Assembly (NCBI GenBank): GCA_028287745.1 | Contig: JAQBPB010000013.1 | Coordinates: forward strand, 18,395 to 82,394 | Source: Chloroflexota bacterium | GTDB lineage: Bacteria; Chloroflexota; Chloroflexia; Chloroheliales; Chloroheliaceae | Direction of reading: 5' to 3' | Length of the DNA stretch: 64,000 bases | Part shown: piece after piece, positions 1 through 8,303 of the stretch | How positions within the stretch are numbered: the first letter of the stretch is position 1 | Layout: each line of letters opens with the position of its first letter | Made by a program: the position numbers and the translations under genes | Notes under the pieces: generated by a model | Told to the model about the DNA's origin: nothing | Databases searched by the model: none | The model's input: only the letters and a program-made list of their open reading frames with translations

Positions 1-546
1 GCCGTCGGTCAGGTAGGGTTGCCCATTTATCAAACGCAGGGCCGGTTCGCTGCCTAACTCCTTTAAGCGTTTAGCCGTATGAGGCCAGCCAAAAGGAATA
101 ACTTCCACCGGAATAGGCATTTTCTCGCCAAGCTGATTAACAAGTTTGCTTTCATCGGCAATAATGACCTGTAATTTCGAAGCCGTCGCAACCAATTTCT
201 CGCGAAGGAGCGCCCCACCCCGGCCTTTAGTCAGCCCAAAATTGGCGGTTTCAATTTCGTCGGCCCCATCAACCGTTACATCGATTGTTTCAACATCGGC
301 CAGTTCTTTTACCACCATGCCGAAGGACCGGGCTAAATCGGACGACTTTTCCGAGGTAGAAACCGTGACCAGGCCGGTTAAAGTACCGGCTTCCACCCGG
401 CGGCCCAACTCCTGTATAAATAGCTCGGCGGTGCTTCCACTACCCAGGCCAATAATCATTCCTGACCGGATAAAAGTATCAACTGCATAAACTGCCGCAG
501 CCTGTTTTAGCTCTTGCTGGGTAAAGGCCGGTTGAGACATGCTCAT
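1..546 (-). CDS. rpiA: Ribose-5-phosphate isomerase A (5' part, cut by window edge)
   Basis: Interconverts ribose-5-phosphate and ribulose-5-phosphate in the non-oxidative pentose phosphate pathway, in the cytoplasm. The first 182 residues are visible and the C-terminus lies left of base 1. Diagnostic RpiA motifs are present: the phosphate loop GLGSGST (about residues 33-39), the DGADE segment that carries catalytic acids, and KGRGGALLREK with the catalytic lysine. The start is taken at the ATG at 546, because AGGAG on the coding strand sits 8 bases upstream. A second ATG two codons in is also possible. The family is about 220-230 residues, so roughly 45 residues are missing. No partner gene is visible in the window. 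Confidence 0.95.
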   Translation of the reverse strand, partial: MSMSQPAFTQQELKQAAAVYAVDTFIRSGMIIGLGSGSTAELFIQELGRRVEAGTLTGLVTVSTSEKSSDLARSFGMVVKELADVETIDVTVDGADEIETANFGLTKGRGGALLREKLVATASKLQVIIADESKLVNQLGEKMPIPVEVIPFGWPHTAKRLKELGSEPALRLINGQPYLTDG

Positions 547-773
547 CAAATTATCTCCTCATTTTGAAGGACAGGTTAAGATTAGACCCCGTAAACAGGT
601 CAGGTCGGACGCCTGGAATTACTAGCTGTATTATAACTTATAGCAGGTCCACCTGGACACCCTTTGTCCAGGACCATATTTCAAATCCGGTGCCCGGAAT
701 GAGGCCGAAAACCTGCCAGGTTGAGCAGTTATACTTTCTACCTGGCTCCGGTATTATTTTCGCATTTAAATAG

Positions 774-782
774 TGATAAAAT
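774..782 (+). promoter_or_regulatory. Candidate extended -10 element
   Basis: TGATAAAAT fits an extended -10 box (TGn plus a TATAAT-like hexamer), 45 bases before the ATG at 827. No good -35 hexamer is visible 17 bases upstream. A short hairpin (CCTGGACA / TGTCCAGG, 652-672) lies further upstream. This would serve the four-gene operon starting at 827. Confidence 0.3.
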
Positions 783-826
783 AGACCGCGATAATAAATT
801 CAGTAGAAAGGTCACAGTGCGCTTAA

Positions 827-1258
827 ATGTCCCAGGAGACCACAATAGATCTAGCTAAGGAACTGGCCCAATTGCGCCAGGCGGTTAAAGAGCGGCGTGA
901 GAAGTTACACGGCAGCGAATTAAGTGAATTACGCGCCCTGGTGCGCCAGGTTAACGAACGCTGGAACGTCAGCGCACACCTGCCGATTACATGGGGTGGC
1001 CCGCCGTTAATCGGGCGCGGGCTGGCCTATGCCAAGCGCGTAACCCGCCTGCTGTTGCGCTGGTACATCAACCCGATAATCGAGCAGCAAAATAATTTCA
1101 ATGCCGCTTCCACCCGCGCCTTACTCCAGGTCAATGCCTACCTGGAGCAATTGACCCGTGAAGACTACGCCCTGGACCAAAGGCTGGCGGCCCTGGAAGC
1201 TCGCCTTGGCCAGCCAGAGGGGACCAGCGCGGCTGCACCGGAAGCTCCCGCCGACTGA
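827..1258 (+). CDS. Hypothetical protein, helical, ahead of a glycosyltransferase
   Basis: 143 residues, not assigned to a named family. Residues 1-50 are strongly charged and helical (repeated Glu/Leu/Arg heptad-like pattern). A more hydrophobic amphipathic stretch follows around residues 65-90 (Arg/Tyr/Leu/Trp-rich), and the tail is Ala/Pro-rich. There is no signal peptide and no classical membrane segment. It stops 4 bases before the GT4 gene, so the two are almost certainly co-translated. Short helical proteins of this look often sit beside polysaccharide glycosyltransferases, but a function cannot be read from the sequence. The ribosome site is weak (AAAGG about 14 bases upstream). Confidence 0.75.
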   Translation: MSQETTIDLAKELAQLRQAVKERREKLHGSELSELRALVRQVNERWNVSAHLPITWGGPPLIGRGLAYAKRVTRLLLRWYINPIIEQQNNFNAASTRALLQVNAYLEQLTREDYALDQRLAALEARLGQPEGTSAAAPEAPAD

Positions 1259-1262
1259 TTTT

Positions 1263-2303
1263 ATGAATATTATTATTTGTCATACGCAGGTCCCTTTTGT
1301 GCGTGGGGGCGCGGAAGTGCTGGTAGATGGTTTACATAAAGCCCTGGAACAGGCCGGTCACGGGGTTGAACTTGTTACCATTCCTTTTAAGTGGTATCCC
1401 CGCAGCCAATTACAGGCTCAGGCACTTACCTGGCGCTCGCTGGAACTGGACCGGGCCGGGGGCCGCCCGGTGGACCTGGTAATTTGTACTAAATATCCCA
1501 GTTGGGCGGTCCGTCACCCCCGCAAGGTTGTCTGGTTGGTCCACCAGCACCGCCAGGCTTATGACTGGTATGGCACGGCTTTGACCGACTTTGGCGTCTC
1601 GGAAGAAGACCGCCGGGCCAGACGGGTGATTCTTGAAACTGACGCGACCGGCCTGGGCGAAGCCGAGCGAATTTATACTATCTCTAAAAATGTGGCGGGG
1701 CGGTTGGCCCGCTTTAACGGCCTGACGGGGCACTCGCTTTATCCACCCACCCATCACGACCGCTACCATAACAGCGGCTACGGGGACTATATTTTTACTA
1801 TCAGCCGCCTGGATAGCGCCAAAAGGGTCCACTTGCTCCTGGAAGCTCTTAAAAAAACTCGCAGCCCGGTCAGGGCCGTTATCGCCGGGAGCGGCCCGGA
1901 AGAAGCGGCCCTTAAAGCGCGGGCGGTTGCAATGGGCTTGCAGGGCCGGGTAGAATTTACAGGAAGGATTAGTGATGACGAAGCGGTCCGGCTCTATGCC
2001 GGTTCGCTGGCGGTCTATTATGCGCCCGTTGACGAAGATTATGGTTACGTCACGGTAGAGGCCATGCGCTCAAGCAAACCGGTCCTGACCACCCCGGATA
2101 GTGGTGGCGTTTTGGAATTTGTCCGGGATGGCGAAAATGGCTACATTTGCCCGGCACCGGCCGAGTTTGCCCTGCGAATGGACCGCTTGTACGAAGATTC
2201 AGGCCGGGAACTGGCCGCCAGGTTGGGTCAGGCCGGTTTGGTAACCAGTCAATTAGTGCCTGGTTGGCCGGAAGTTGTGCGGGTTCTCACAGGAAGCAGG
2301 TAA
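1263..2303 (+). CDS. Glycosyltransferase family 4 (GT-B fold)
   Basis: 346 residues. Predicted to transfer a sugar from a nucleotide-sugar donor to a glycan or lipid acceptor at the cytoplasmic membrane face. It opens with a GT-B strand (MNIIICH) and a PFVRGGAE acceptor-side glycine loop. The second Rossmann half begins near residue 175 (YIFTISRLDSAKRVHLLLEAL). The donor-binding EX7E motif is E258/E266 in DEDYGYVTVEAM. The ATG at 1263 is preferred over an in-frame upstream start because that one would run through the end of the preceding gene and the N-terminal strand begins exactly here. The next gene follows after 3 bases. Donor and acceptor specificity cannot be told. Confidence 0.9.
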   Translation: MNIIICHTQVPFVRGGAEVLVDGLHKALEQAGHGVELVTIPFKWYPRSQLQAQALTWRSLELDRAGGRPVDLVICTKYPSWAVRHPRKVVWLVHQHRQAYDWYGTALTDFGVSEEDRRARRVILETDATGLGEAERIYTISKNVAGRLARFNGLTGHSLYPPTHHDRYHNSGYGDYIFTISRLDSAKRVHLLLEALKKTRSPVRAVIAGSGPEEAALKARAVAMGLQGRVEFTGRISDDEAVRLYAGSLAVYYAPVDEDYGYVTVEAMRSSKPVLTTPDSGGVLEFVRDGENGYICPAPAEFALRMDRLYEDSGRELAARLGQAGLVTSQLVPGWPEVVRVLTGSR

Positions 2304-2306
2304 ACT

Positions 2307-3014
2307 TTGACTTCGCCAGACCTTCAGCCTTTAGCCATTGCACCGGCCGGGGAACTGCTGGAAGACCTGACCGTTGAAAAAGACGGCCGGGGAATATTCT
2401 TCCGGCGGCGCGTCCCGGCTGCTTATTTGGAGCAAATGCAGGTTTCACCGGGTCTGGGTATTTTCTTCCGCTATGATGGCGAGCGCCAGAAGGAAACCCT
2501 GCTAAAGATTGCCCGGATGGATTGCGGCAACATCGTGATTGCCCAGACTTCTGAGGCCGAAATTGTAGGTTATGTTACCAGTCACCCCATCATGCCGGAA
2601 GAACGCTGGGCGGTCTTGAATCAACCTTCTGAGATCAACCCTCAGGGTACATTATTTGTCTGTGAGTTCGGGGCGGTTGAGGTTAGCCGCCAGTATCGTG
2701 GCTGGGGCCTTAGCACCCGGCTAATGCGGGCCGCTTTTGGAACCGATAGCTGGTACGCCGATAAGATAGTCGTTTCTACCGAGCTTGCCTGGCATTGGGA
2801 CTATGAGCAAGCCGGGGTGAATAAATACGCTTACCGCAATATGTTACGCAAGGTAATTTCATCGGCCGATTTTGAAGCCCTGGATACCGATGAGCCAAAT
2901 ATTTTGATGGACCCGGCCAATATGTTTATGGTGCGAATTGGCCCGGAAGTTCCCAGCCCTATTCAACAACGTTTCTTTTCACTCTTGCACAAAGACAACC
3001 GTTGGGGATTTTAA
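2307..3014 (+). CDS. acuA: AcuA-like GNAT acetyltransferase
   Basis: 235 residues with a TTG start at 2307, 3 bases after the glycosyltransferase stop; AGGA lies just upstream inside that gene. The region from EIVGYVTSHP (residues 85-94) to the PANMFMVRIG segment near 204-212 closely matches the layout I know for Bacillus AcuA, which acetylates a lysine of acetyl-CoA synthetase to switch it off. The acetyl-CoA loop is RQYRGWGLS (residues 128-136), followed by the family's TELAWHWD segment (158-165). An N-terminal extension of about 20 residues is present. No acuB, acuC deacetylase or acsA is in the window, so its target is unknown. Placement inside a glycosyltransferase/peptidase operon is unusual. 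Confidence 0.85.
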   Translation: MTSPDLQPLAIAPAGELLEDLTVEKDGRGIFFRRRVPAAYLEQMQVSPGLGIFFRYDGERQKETLLKIARMDCGNIVIAQTSEAEIVGYVTSHPIMPEERWAVLNQPSEINPQGTLFVCEFGAVEVSRQYRGWGLSTRLMRAAFGTDSWYADKIVVSTELAWHWDYEQAGVNKYAYRNMLRKVISSADFEALDTDEPNILMDPANMFMVRIGPEVPSPIQQRFFSLLHKDNRWGF

Positions 3015-3100
3015 CCCTTGAACCCGAAACTTTAGCAAATACTTTACTTAAACCCGAAGAAAAAAGGTTTGATAAATTAAACAACAGATTGGAATTAGCA

Positions 3101-5011
3101 ATGGCAAAAGTACCAATTGAGGTTTTACTTTCAGCCCGGTTATTTGTAAACCCTAAAACCTGGCAGGATACCCTGTTTTTTATTAGCAATATGGGCCAGG
3201 GCGGCCATTTTAGCCTGTACTCCATGCAACTGGGCGGCAGCCTGCCACAGCCTTTACTGCCGCCCCATGTGGCCCTGCAAAACCCTAGCCTGATGAATGG
3301 CGACTCGTTTGTAATCCTGGGTGATTCAGGGAAAATCTTGCTTATGCTAGACCGTGATGGTGATGAAAATTACCAGCCGATGTTTATCCCACTGGAAGGC
3401 GGCCTACCCGAAGCGGCTTTTGGCGACCATTTTGCCGGTTTTTCAGTAAGCATTAATCACGCCGACCAGGAAAATAACCTGGTCTATTTCACCGCTGAAG
3501 GCCGGGTTGAAGAAATCTATAAGACCTATCAGGCTAACCTTGTAACCGGTGGACTTACACTTTTGTCCCAGGACACCTGGGGTAATTTTGTGGATGGGGT
3601 AAGCCCGGATTACCGGCGGGTTACCCTGAATGGCAGCTATGCGGTCGGTGACAATGTGCTTTACGAGTGGCAGCCCGGTCAGGATAAACCACGTGTTTTG
3701 TACGGTTTGCCTCTTGAAGAACGGGCCGCCGACCACCAGGTGGAGCTTAATTCCGTTGGAGGCAGCAGCTATACCGAAAGCGGGCGGGGTTTGCTGCTGG
3801 TCACATCGCTTTTTGAAGATACTTTTGGGTTGGGTTATCTTGACCTGGATAAGCCGGGCGAAATCCTGCCAGTGACCATAAGGGAGACGGTCCACAGCGG
3901 AGTTGGCGAATTTATGGGCTACCAGCTGCTTTCAGGCAGCCGCTATTTGTTGCAGTACAACATTGACGGCTGCTCCTGGGTCTATGAGGGCCAGTATGAC
4001 GAAAACACCCGCGAATTAAAGTTGGACCGGGTAATTTGCGGCCAGGGCCAGCTATCAAACGGTGTCCTGGAATCGATCCATTACGATAAAGAGGCCGACC
4101 GCTACGCCCTGGCCTTCTCCACCGCAATCTCACCCTGCCAGCTTTATACTGTCGAAGGGCCGGACCGGAAAAAAATTACCGTCCATACCAATGAGCGTAT
4201 TCTCGGCGTACCGCAGGAATGGCTGTCCCCGGGAGAGGATGCTTCATTTACTTCTTTTGATGGGCTGCGGGTGTCGGCCCGGCTATACCTGCCTGCCCCG
4301 GTCCTGGGGTCTGAAGGCAAGCGACCGCTGGTCTACTACATTCACGGCGGCCCGCAAAGTCAGGAACGCCCGGATTTTACCTGGTTTTCAATGCCGCTAA
4401 TCCAGTTCTTGACCCTGAATGGGTTTGCCGTGTTTGTGCCGAATGTACGCGGCAGCACCGGCTACGGTCTCAGCTATACCAAACGAGTTGACCGGGATTG
4501 GGGCGGCCAGGACCGCCAGGACCACCTGCACGCCATGAAGCTACTGGCCGAACACCCACAGGTGGATGTAACGCGGTCGGCCGTCATCGGGCGCTCTTAC
4601 GGTGGTTATATGACCCTAACCCTTGCCAGCCGCCATCCCGAGTTGTGGAAAGCCGCCGCCGATATGTTCGGCCCTTACGACCTGGCTAACCTGGTCAAGA
4701 GTGCCCCAATTACCTGGCGGGCTTACTTCGCTTTAACGATAGGTGACCCGGAAAAGGAACCGGAGTTTTTGCGCGAGCGTTCGCCCCAGACCTACCTGGG
4801 ACAAATCCAATGTCCTTTGCTGGTCATCCAGGGAAAGAACGACCCCCGGGTTATAGAATCCGAGTCGCGGGATCTGGTTGAACATTTACGTGCGTTGGGC
4901 AAAGAGGTGGACTATCTGATGTTTGAGGATGAGGGCCATGATGTATTGAAGTTTGCAAACCGGGTTAAATGCTATAACCGGCTGACTGACTTTTTCCTGG
5001 AACACCTGTAA
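3101..5011 (+). CDS. S9-family prolyl oligopeptidase-like serine peptidase
   Basis: 636 residues from the ATG at 3101. The frame is open back to a TTG at 3002, but the stretch before 3101 overlaps the previous gene, is AT-rich and is not peptidase-like. The N-terminal part resembles an irregular beta-propeller (repeated strand patterns such as LFFISNMGQGGHFSLYSM). The C-terminal alpha/beta hydrolase domain carries the triad: Ser499 in GRSYGGY, Asp581 in GKNDPRV, His613 in DEGHDV. It has no signal peptide, so it is probably cytoplasmic. Likely acylaminoacyl- or dipeptidyl-type activity on short peptides. It ends 5 bases from the convergent regulator gene. A second S9 peptidase is encoded at 12951-14816. 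Confidence 0.9.
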   Translation: MAKVPIEVLLSARLFVNPKTWQDTLFFISNMGQGGHFSLYSMQLGGSLPQPLLPPHVALQNPSLMNGDSFVILGDSGKILLMLDRDGDENYQPMFIPLEGGLPEAAFGDHFAGFSVSINHADQENNLVYFTAEGRVEEIYKTYQANLVTGGLTLLSQDTWGNFVDGVSPDYRRVTLNGSYAVGDNVLYEWQPGQDKPRVLYGLPLEERAADHQVELNSVGGSSYTESGRGLLLVTSLFEDTFGLGYLDLDKPGEILPVTIRETVHSGVGEFMGYQLLSGSRYLLQYNIDGCSWVYEGQYDENTRELKLDRVICGQGQLSNGVLESIHYDKEADRYALAFSTAISPCQLYTVEGPDRKKITVHTNERILGVPQEWLSPGEDASFTSFDGLRVSARLYLPAPVLGSEGKRPLVYYIHGGPQSQERPDFTWFSMPLIQFLTLNGFAVFVPNVRGSTGYGLSYTKRVDRDWGGQDRQDHLHAMKLLAEHPQVDVTRSAVIGRSYGGYMTLTLASRHPELWKAAADMFGPYDLANLVKSAPITWRAYFALTIGDPEKEPEFLRERSPQTYLGQIQCPLLVIQGKNDPRVIESESRDLVEHLRALGKEVDYLMFEDEGHDVLKFANRVKCYNRLTDFFLEHL

Positions 5012-5016
5012 ACGGA

Positions 5017-7752
5017 TCAGGGTACCAGGCGGTTTTCAAGAGCGTAGCGGGTGGCGGCGGTGCGGGAAGTAACCCCAATCTTGCTGTAAATTGAGGTCAG
5101 GTGGACGTTGACGGTGCGGGGAGCCATGCTCAATTTATCGGCTACCTGGATATTGCTCAAACCCTGGGCGACCAGGCCCAGGACCTCGATTTCGCGGCTG
5201 GTGAGTTCATCCACCGCCCGGGAGGGTTGGTTTCGGGTCCGGCGGTCAGGTGTTTCTGGGTCCGGCAGGCCGCCGTACCAGGCTAAATTGCCCCCGGCAA
5301 ACAGGGGTTGGTGCGGTTGTGCCGCTTTTGTTTCTCGTTTAGCCAGGGCGTCCTCAAATTCCAGCCGGTTCAAAAGTTCTTCCGGCTGGAGATTTTCACT
5401 TTCAGCCCAGATACGGTCAAAATTTTCACCCAGTCGGGAAGCCAGTTTCTCGCGGAGTTCTTCAAATAAATCCTTGAAAAGCGGTCCCACCGCCGAGCCA
5501 CTAAGCTGGCGCAAATGCTTTACACCGGCTAAAAGCCGGACGCTTTGGTGGTCCAGGCCCAGGTCTTCACTTAAAAGGGCCAGGCTTCCCAGCGAATAGA
5601 TTATGCCAGGTTTATCCTGGCCGCTAATGCGGAGCTGCAGGCTCTCAAGGTTCTGGCGAATACCATCGCGCCACTGGTCAAGGGCAAAGCAGGTCAGGCC
5701 CAGGTAATTGAGCGCCCCGGCAATCCCCGGCTGGTACCCTTCCTGCTGGAAAAGGGCCAGGCTTTCGGTCAGTTTATTTTCAGCTTCATGATAGTTACCC
5801 TGTTCAAAATCAATTCCGCCCAGGTACATCAGGGAATAAGCGATGCCCCAATTATTTCGCGCTTCCCGGAATAATTGTAAACACTCTTTAAGCCGCTCGG
5901 TCGCTTCGTTCAGGTTTGCCTGGCTCCAGGCCAGCGTACCCAACCTGAGCATGGAAAAAATACCGTGTAAGGGGTCGCCTACCTGCCTGAACAGGCGCAA
6001 GCTGCCTTTAAAGGCAGTAGCGGCCCGTTCATACCGGCCCAACCCACGGTCTACTTCACCCAGACCATGATAAGAACGGGCCATGCTCCAGGTATCGTTA
6101 AGTTCGGCCGAAATTTCCAGACTTTCTTCCAGGTACTCCCGGGCTTTTGTGAAATCGCCCTTCACCCAGGCGACCGCTCCCACCCCATAAAGGGCGTCCA
6201 GGATACCCGGCTTGTCCTCAATGGCCCGGCACAGTTCGAGACCACGCTGGCAGAATATTTCCGCCTGCCGGTAATCACCCTGGTTCCGGGCAGTCATACC
6301 GGCAAAGAACCAGACCCGGGCCTGGGCCGGGCTTATCCGGGCCGGGTTCCAGCCAGGCCTGGCCTCGGTCTTTTCCAGGACCAATTCCAACCAGTAGCGC
6401 CCTTGTCCCAGGTAACCATAGGTATACCAGAACCAGCCTAAAGCCACCACTAACCGTGCCGCCATTGTCAAAAGAAATTCGGGTGAAGCCTCAAGCCCAC
6501 TGTGGGTTCCCTGGCCGGGTTTGGGGTCTTCCAACAACCAGCCCAGGGCCGTCCTTAAATTATCATGCTCAGCCTCGACCCGCTCCAGCCAGACCAACTG
6601 GTCGGTGCCCTGCAGTCCGGTCCTGGCGGCTTCGGCCAGCTTTATAAAGTAGCGGGCGTGGCGTTCCCGTATAAGTCCTTCCTGGCCGCTTTCAGCCAGG
6701 CGTTCCTGGGCAAACTCCCGCAGGGTATCGAGGGTGCCAAAGCGCGACTCCAGGTTTTTAGCACCGTCTGGCGGCGGCTCAAGCTGCCGGACCAGGCTTT
6801 TATCCACCAGAGACGCCAGGCATTCCAGCACGGCCAGGTTATCTTCACCCGGTTCATGGCAGACCGTTTCCACCGCTTCCAGGGTCCAACCGCCCAAAAA
6901 GACTCCTAACCGGCTGAACAGGCGTTTTTCACGGTCGTCCAGCAAGTCATAACTCCACCCGATGGCATCCCGTAAAGTTTGCTGCCTCCGTGGGAGGTCG
7001 CGAGCGCCGCCGGTCAGGAGTTGCAGCCGGTTATCCATGCGGTTTAGCAGGGCCTGGGGATTGAGAAATTTGCCACGCGCCGCCGCCAGTTCTATAGCCA
7101 GGGGCAACCCATCCAGCCTGGTACAAATCTCCAGTACTGCCCCGGCATTTTCCCGGGTAAGTTCGAAGTCAGGCCGGACGGCCTGGGTCCGCTGCACGAA
7201 AAGGTTGATGGCCTCGTAGCGCAGTAAATCGTCCGGTTCGTAAGTGGCATTTTTTGAAAGAGGCGGCAGGCCGAGCGGTTTAACCTGGTATTCCTGCTCG
7301 CCGTAGACGTGCAGCACTTCCCGGCTGGTCACCATAATTTTCAGGCCGGGTGAGGCACCCAGCAAGTCGGCCAGAAGTGCCGCCGCACCCACCACATGTT
7401 CAAAATTATCCAGGACCAGCAGCGTTTCTTTATCTTCCAAAAACCGGTTTAAGTTTTCGGTAACCGGCTGGTTTCCGGCCTCTTGAACCCCTAATACCTG
7501 GGCGATTGCCAATCCCACCAGGGCTGCGTCTGTCACCGGGGCCAGCGAAACAAAAACCAGCCCGTCGGGGAAAACATCGCGTATTTCCGAGGCAACTTGC
7601 AGGCACAGGCGGGTCTTGCCGGCTCCAGCCGAACCGGTCAGGGTCAGCAAGCGAATGTCGGGATGCATAAGTAAACCGCTGACTTCGGCTACTTCTCGCT
7701 CCCGACCAATCATCCTGGTAGTTAAATTGGGTAATTCAGACTTAGACCACAC
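5017..7752 (-). CDS. Large ATPase-TPR-LuxR transcriptional regulator
   Basis: 911 residues, GTG start with AGGAG 6 bases upstream. The order is a STAND/NB-ARC-like ATPase (Walker A GSAGAGKT at residues 40-47, Walker B-like LLVLDNFEH at 111-119, GLPLAIELAAAR sensor region), then a long TPR superhelix (about residues 440-740; repeated W/G/Y-A-x-L patterns), then a C-terminal LuxR-type helix-turn-helix (850-911; LTSREIEVLGLVAQGLSN). Proteins of this build act as signal-gated transcription activators that oligomerise on ligand and ATP binding. The ligand is unknown. Convergent with the peptidase gene (5-base gap). The upstream region is AT-rich and holds alternative hairpins, so it may be controlled itself. 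Confidence 0.9.
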   Translation of the reverse strand: MWSKSELPNLTTRMIGREREVAEVSGLLMHPDIRLLTLTGSAGAGKTRLCLQVASEIRDVFPDGLVFVSLAPVTDAALVGLAIAQVLGVQEAGNQPVTENLNRFLEDKETLLVLDNFEHVVGAAALLADLLGASPGLKIMVTSREVLHVYGEQEYQVKPLGLPPLSKNATYEPDDLLRYEAINLFVQRTQAVRPDFELTRENAGAVLEICTRLDGLPLAIELAAARGKFLNPQALLNRMDNRLQLLTGGARDLPRRQQTLRDAIGWSYDLLDDREKRLFSRLGVFLGGWTLEAVETVCHEPGEDNLAVLECLASLVDKSLVRQLEPPPDGAKNLESRFGTLDTLREFAQERLAESGQEGLIRERHARYFIKLAEAARTGLQGTDQLVWLERVEAEHDNLRTALGWLLEDPKPGQGTHSGLEASPEFLLTMAARLVVALGWFWYTYGYLGQGRYWLELVLEKTEARPGWNPARISPAQARVWFFAGMTARNQGDYRQAEIFCQRGLELCRAIEDKPGILDALYGVGAVAWVKGDFTKAREYLEESLEISAELNDTWSMARSYHGLGEVDRGLGRYERAATAFKGSLRLFRQVGDPLHGIFSMLRLGTLAWSQANLNEATERLKECLQLFREARNNWGIAYSLMYLGGIDFEQGNYHEAENKLTESLALFQQEGYQPGIAGALNYLGLTCFALDQWRDGIRQNLESLQLRISGQDKPGIIYSLGSLALLSEDLGLDHQSVRLLAGVKHLRQLSGSAVGPLFKDLFEELREKLASRLGENFDRIWAESENLQPEELLNRLEFEDALAKRETKAAQPHQPLFAGGNLAWYGGLPDPETPDRRTRNQPSRAVDELTSREIEVLGLVAQGLSNIQVADKLSMAPRTVNVHLTSIYSKIGVTSRTAATRYALENRLVP

Positions 7753-8303
7753 ACTGGGCTCCTGGGTCAGGTAAACCCCGGCCGGAACGTCATAAAGCTA
7801 TTATGAAGTCTAACGTTAGGCAGTCGGGTAAATTAATTCTAACTACATGATGCCTTATTTTCTGGCTAGTTTCTGTGATGTAAGTCATACTTTTTAATTT
7901 AAAGTAATTCTATACTTACCTACAACCCGGTCAAGGTACTTTTACTATGTAAAAACACATAGTGTTTTTGTATTTTTACAAAAATTGCGTACCCATATAA
8001 GTAATCCTACTTACAAAAACAAGCTGACTACTTATCTAAATATAGCAAAATTTGTTCAAGGCTCGCTTCTCGGCTATAGCCCTTTTACTTTTACCTGTAC
8101 CTGCATCATTAGAAACCGCACCGGGTCAAACAAAGGCTGGCCCTGAAACAGGCCCGCAACCTCATTTACCCGTAATAACACCGGGTTTAAACCATCCGGG
8201 TAGGTATTTGTCCTTTACAGTCAAACACCTGCTCATTTTATGGTTTTGGTTTATTTTGTTTTCCCTTCCTGGGAAGTTAGAAAACCTGCTGAAATTTGAA
8301 AAC
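7753..8303. other. AT-rich intergenic region upstream of the LuxR regulator
   Basis: No convincing gene. It is AT-rich from about 7790 to 8060. Two overlapping inverted repeats share a segment: AAAAACAC / GTGTTTTT (7951-7969) and TTTTTGTA / TACAAAAA (7965-7984). A short open frame over 8052-8399 runs antisense into the lipoprotein gene, has mixed composition and is not called. Confidence 0.5.

Noticed and set aside
1158..1262. Upstream extension of the first glycosyltransferase
   Set aside because: It lies within the end of the preceding gene in another frame, and the GT-B first strand begins at the ATG at 1263.
3002..3100. N-terminal extension of the S9 peptidase from a TTG
   Set aside because: It overlaps the acetyltransferase end, is AT-rich and has no propeller-like sequence.
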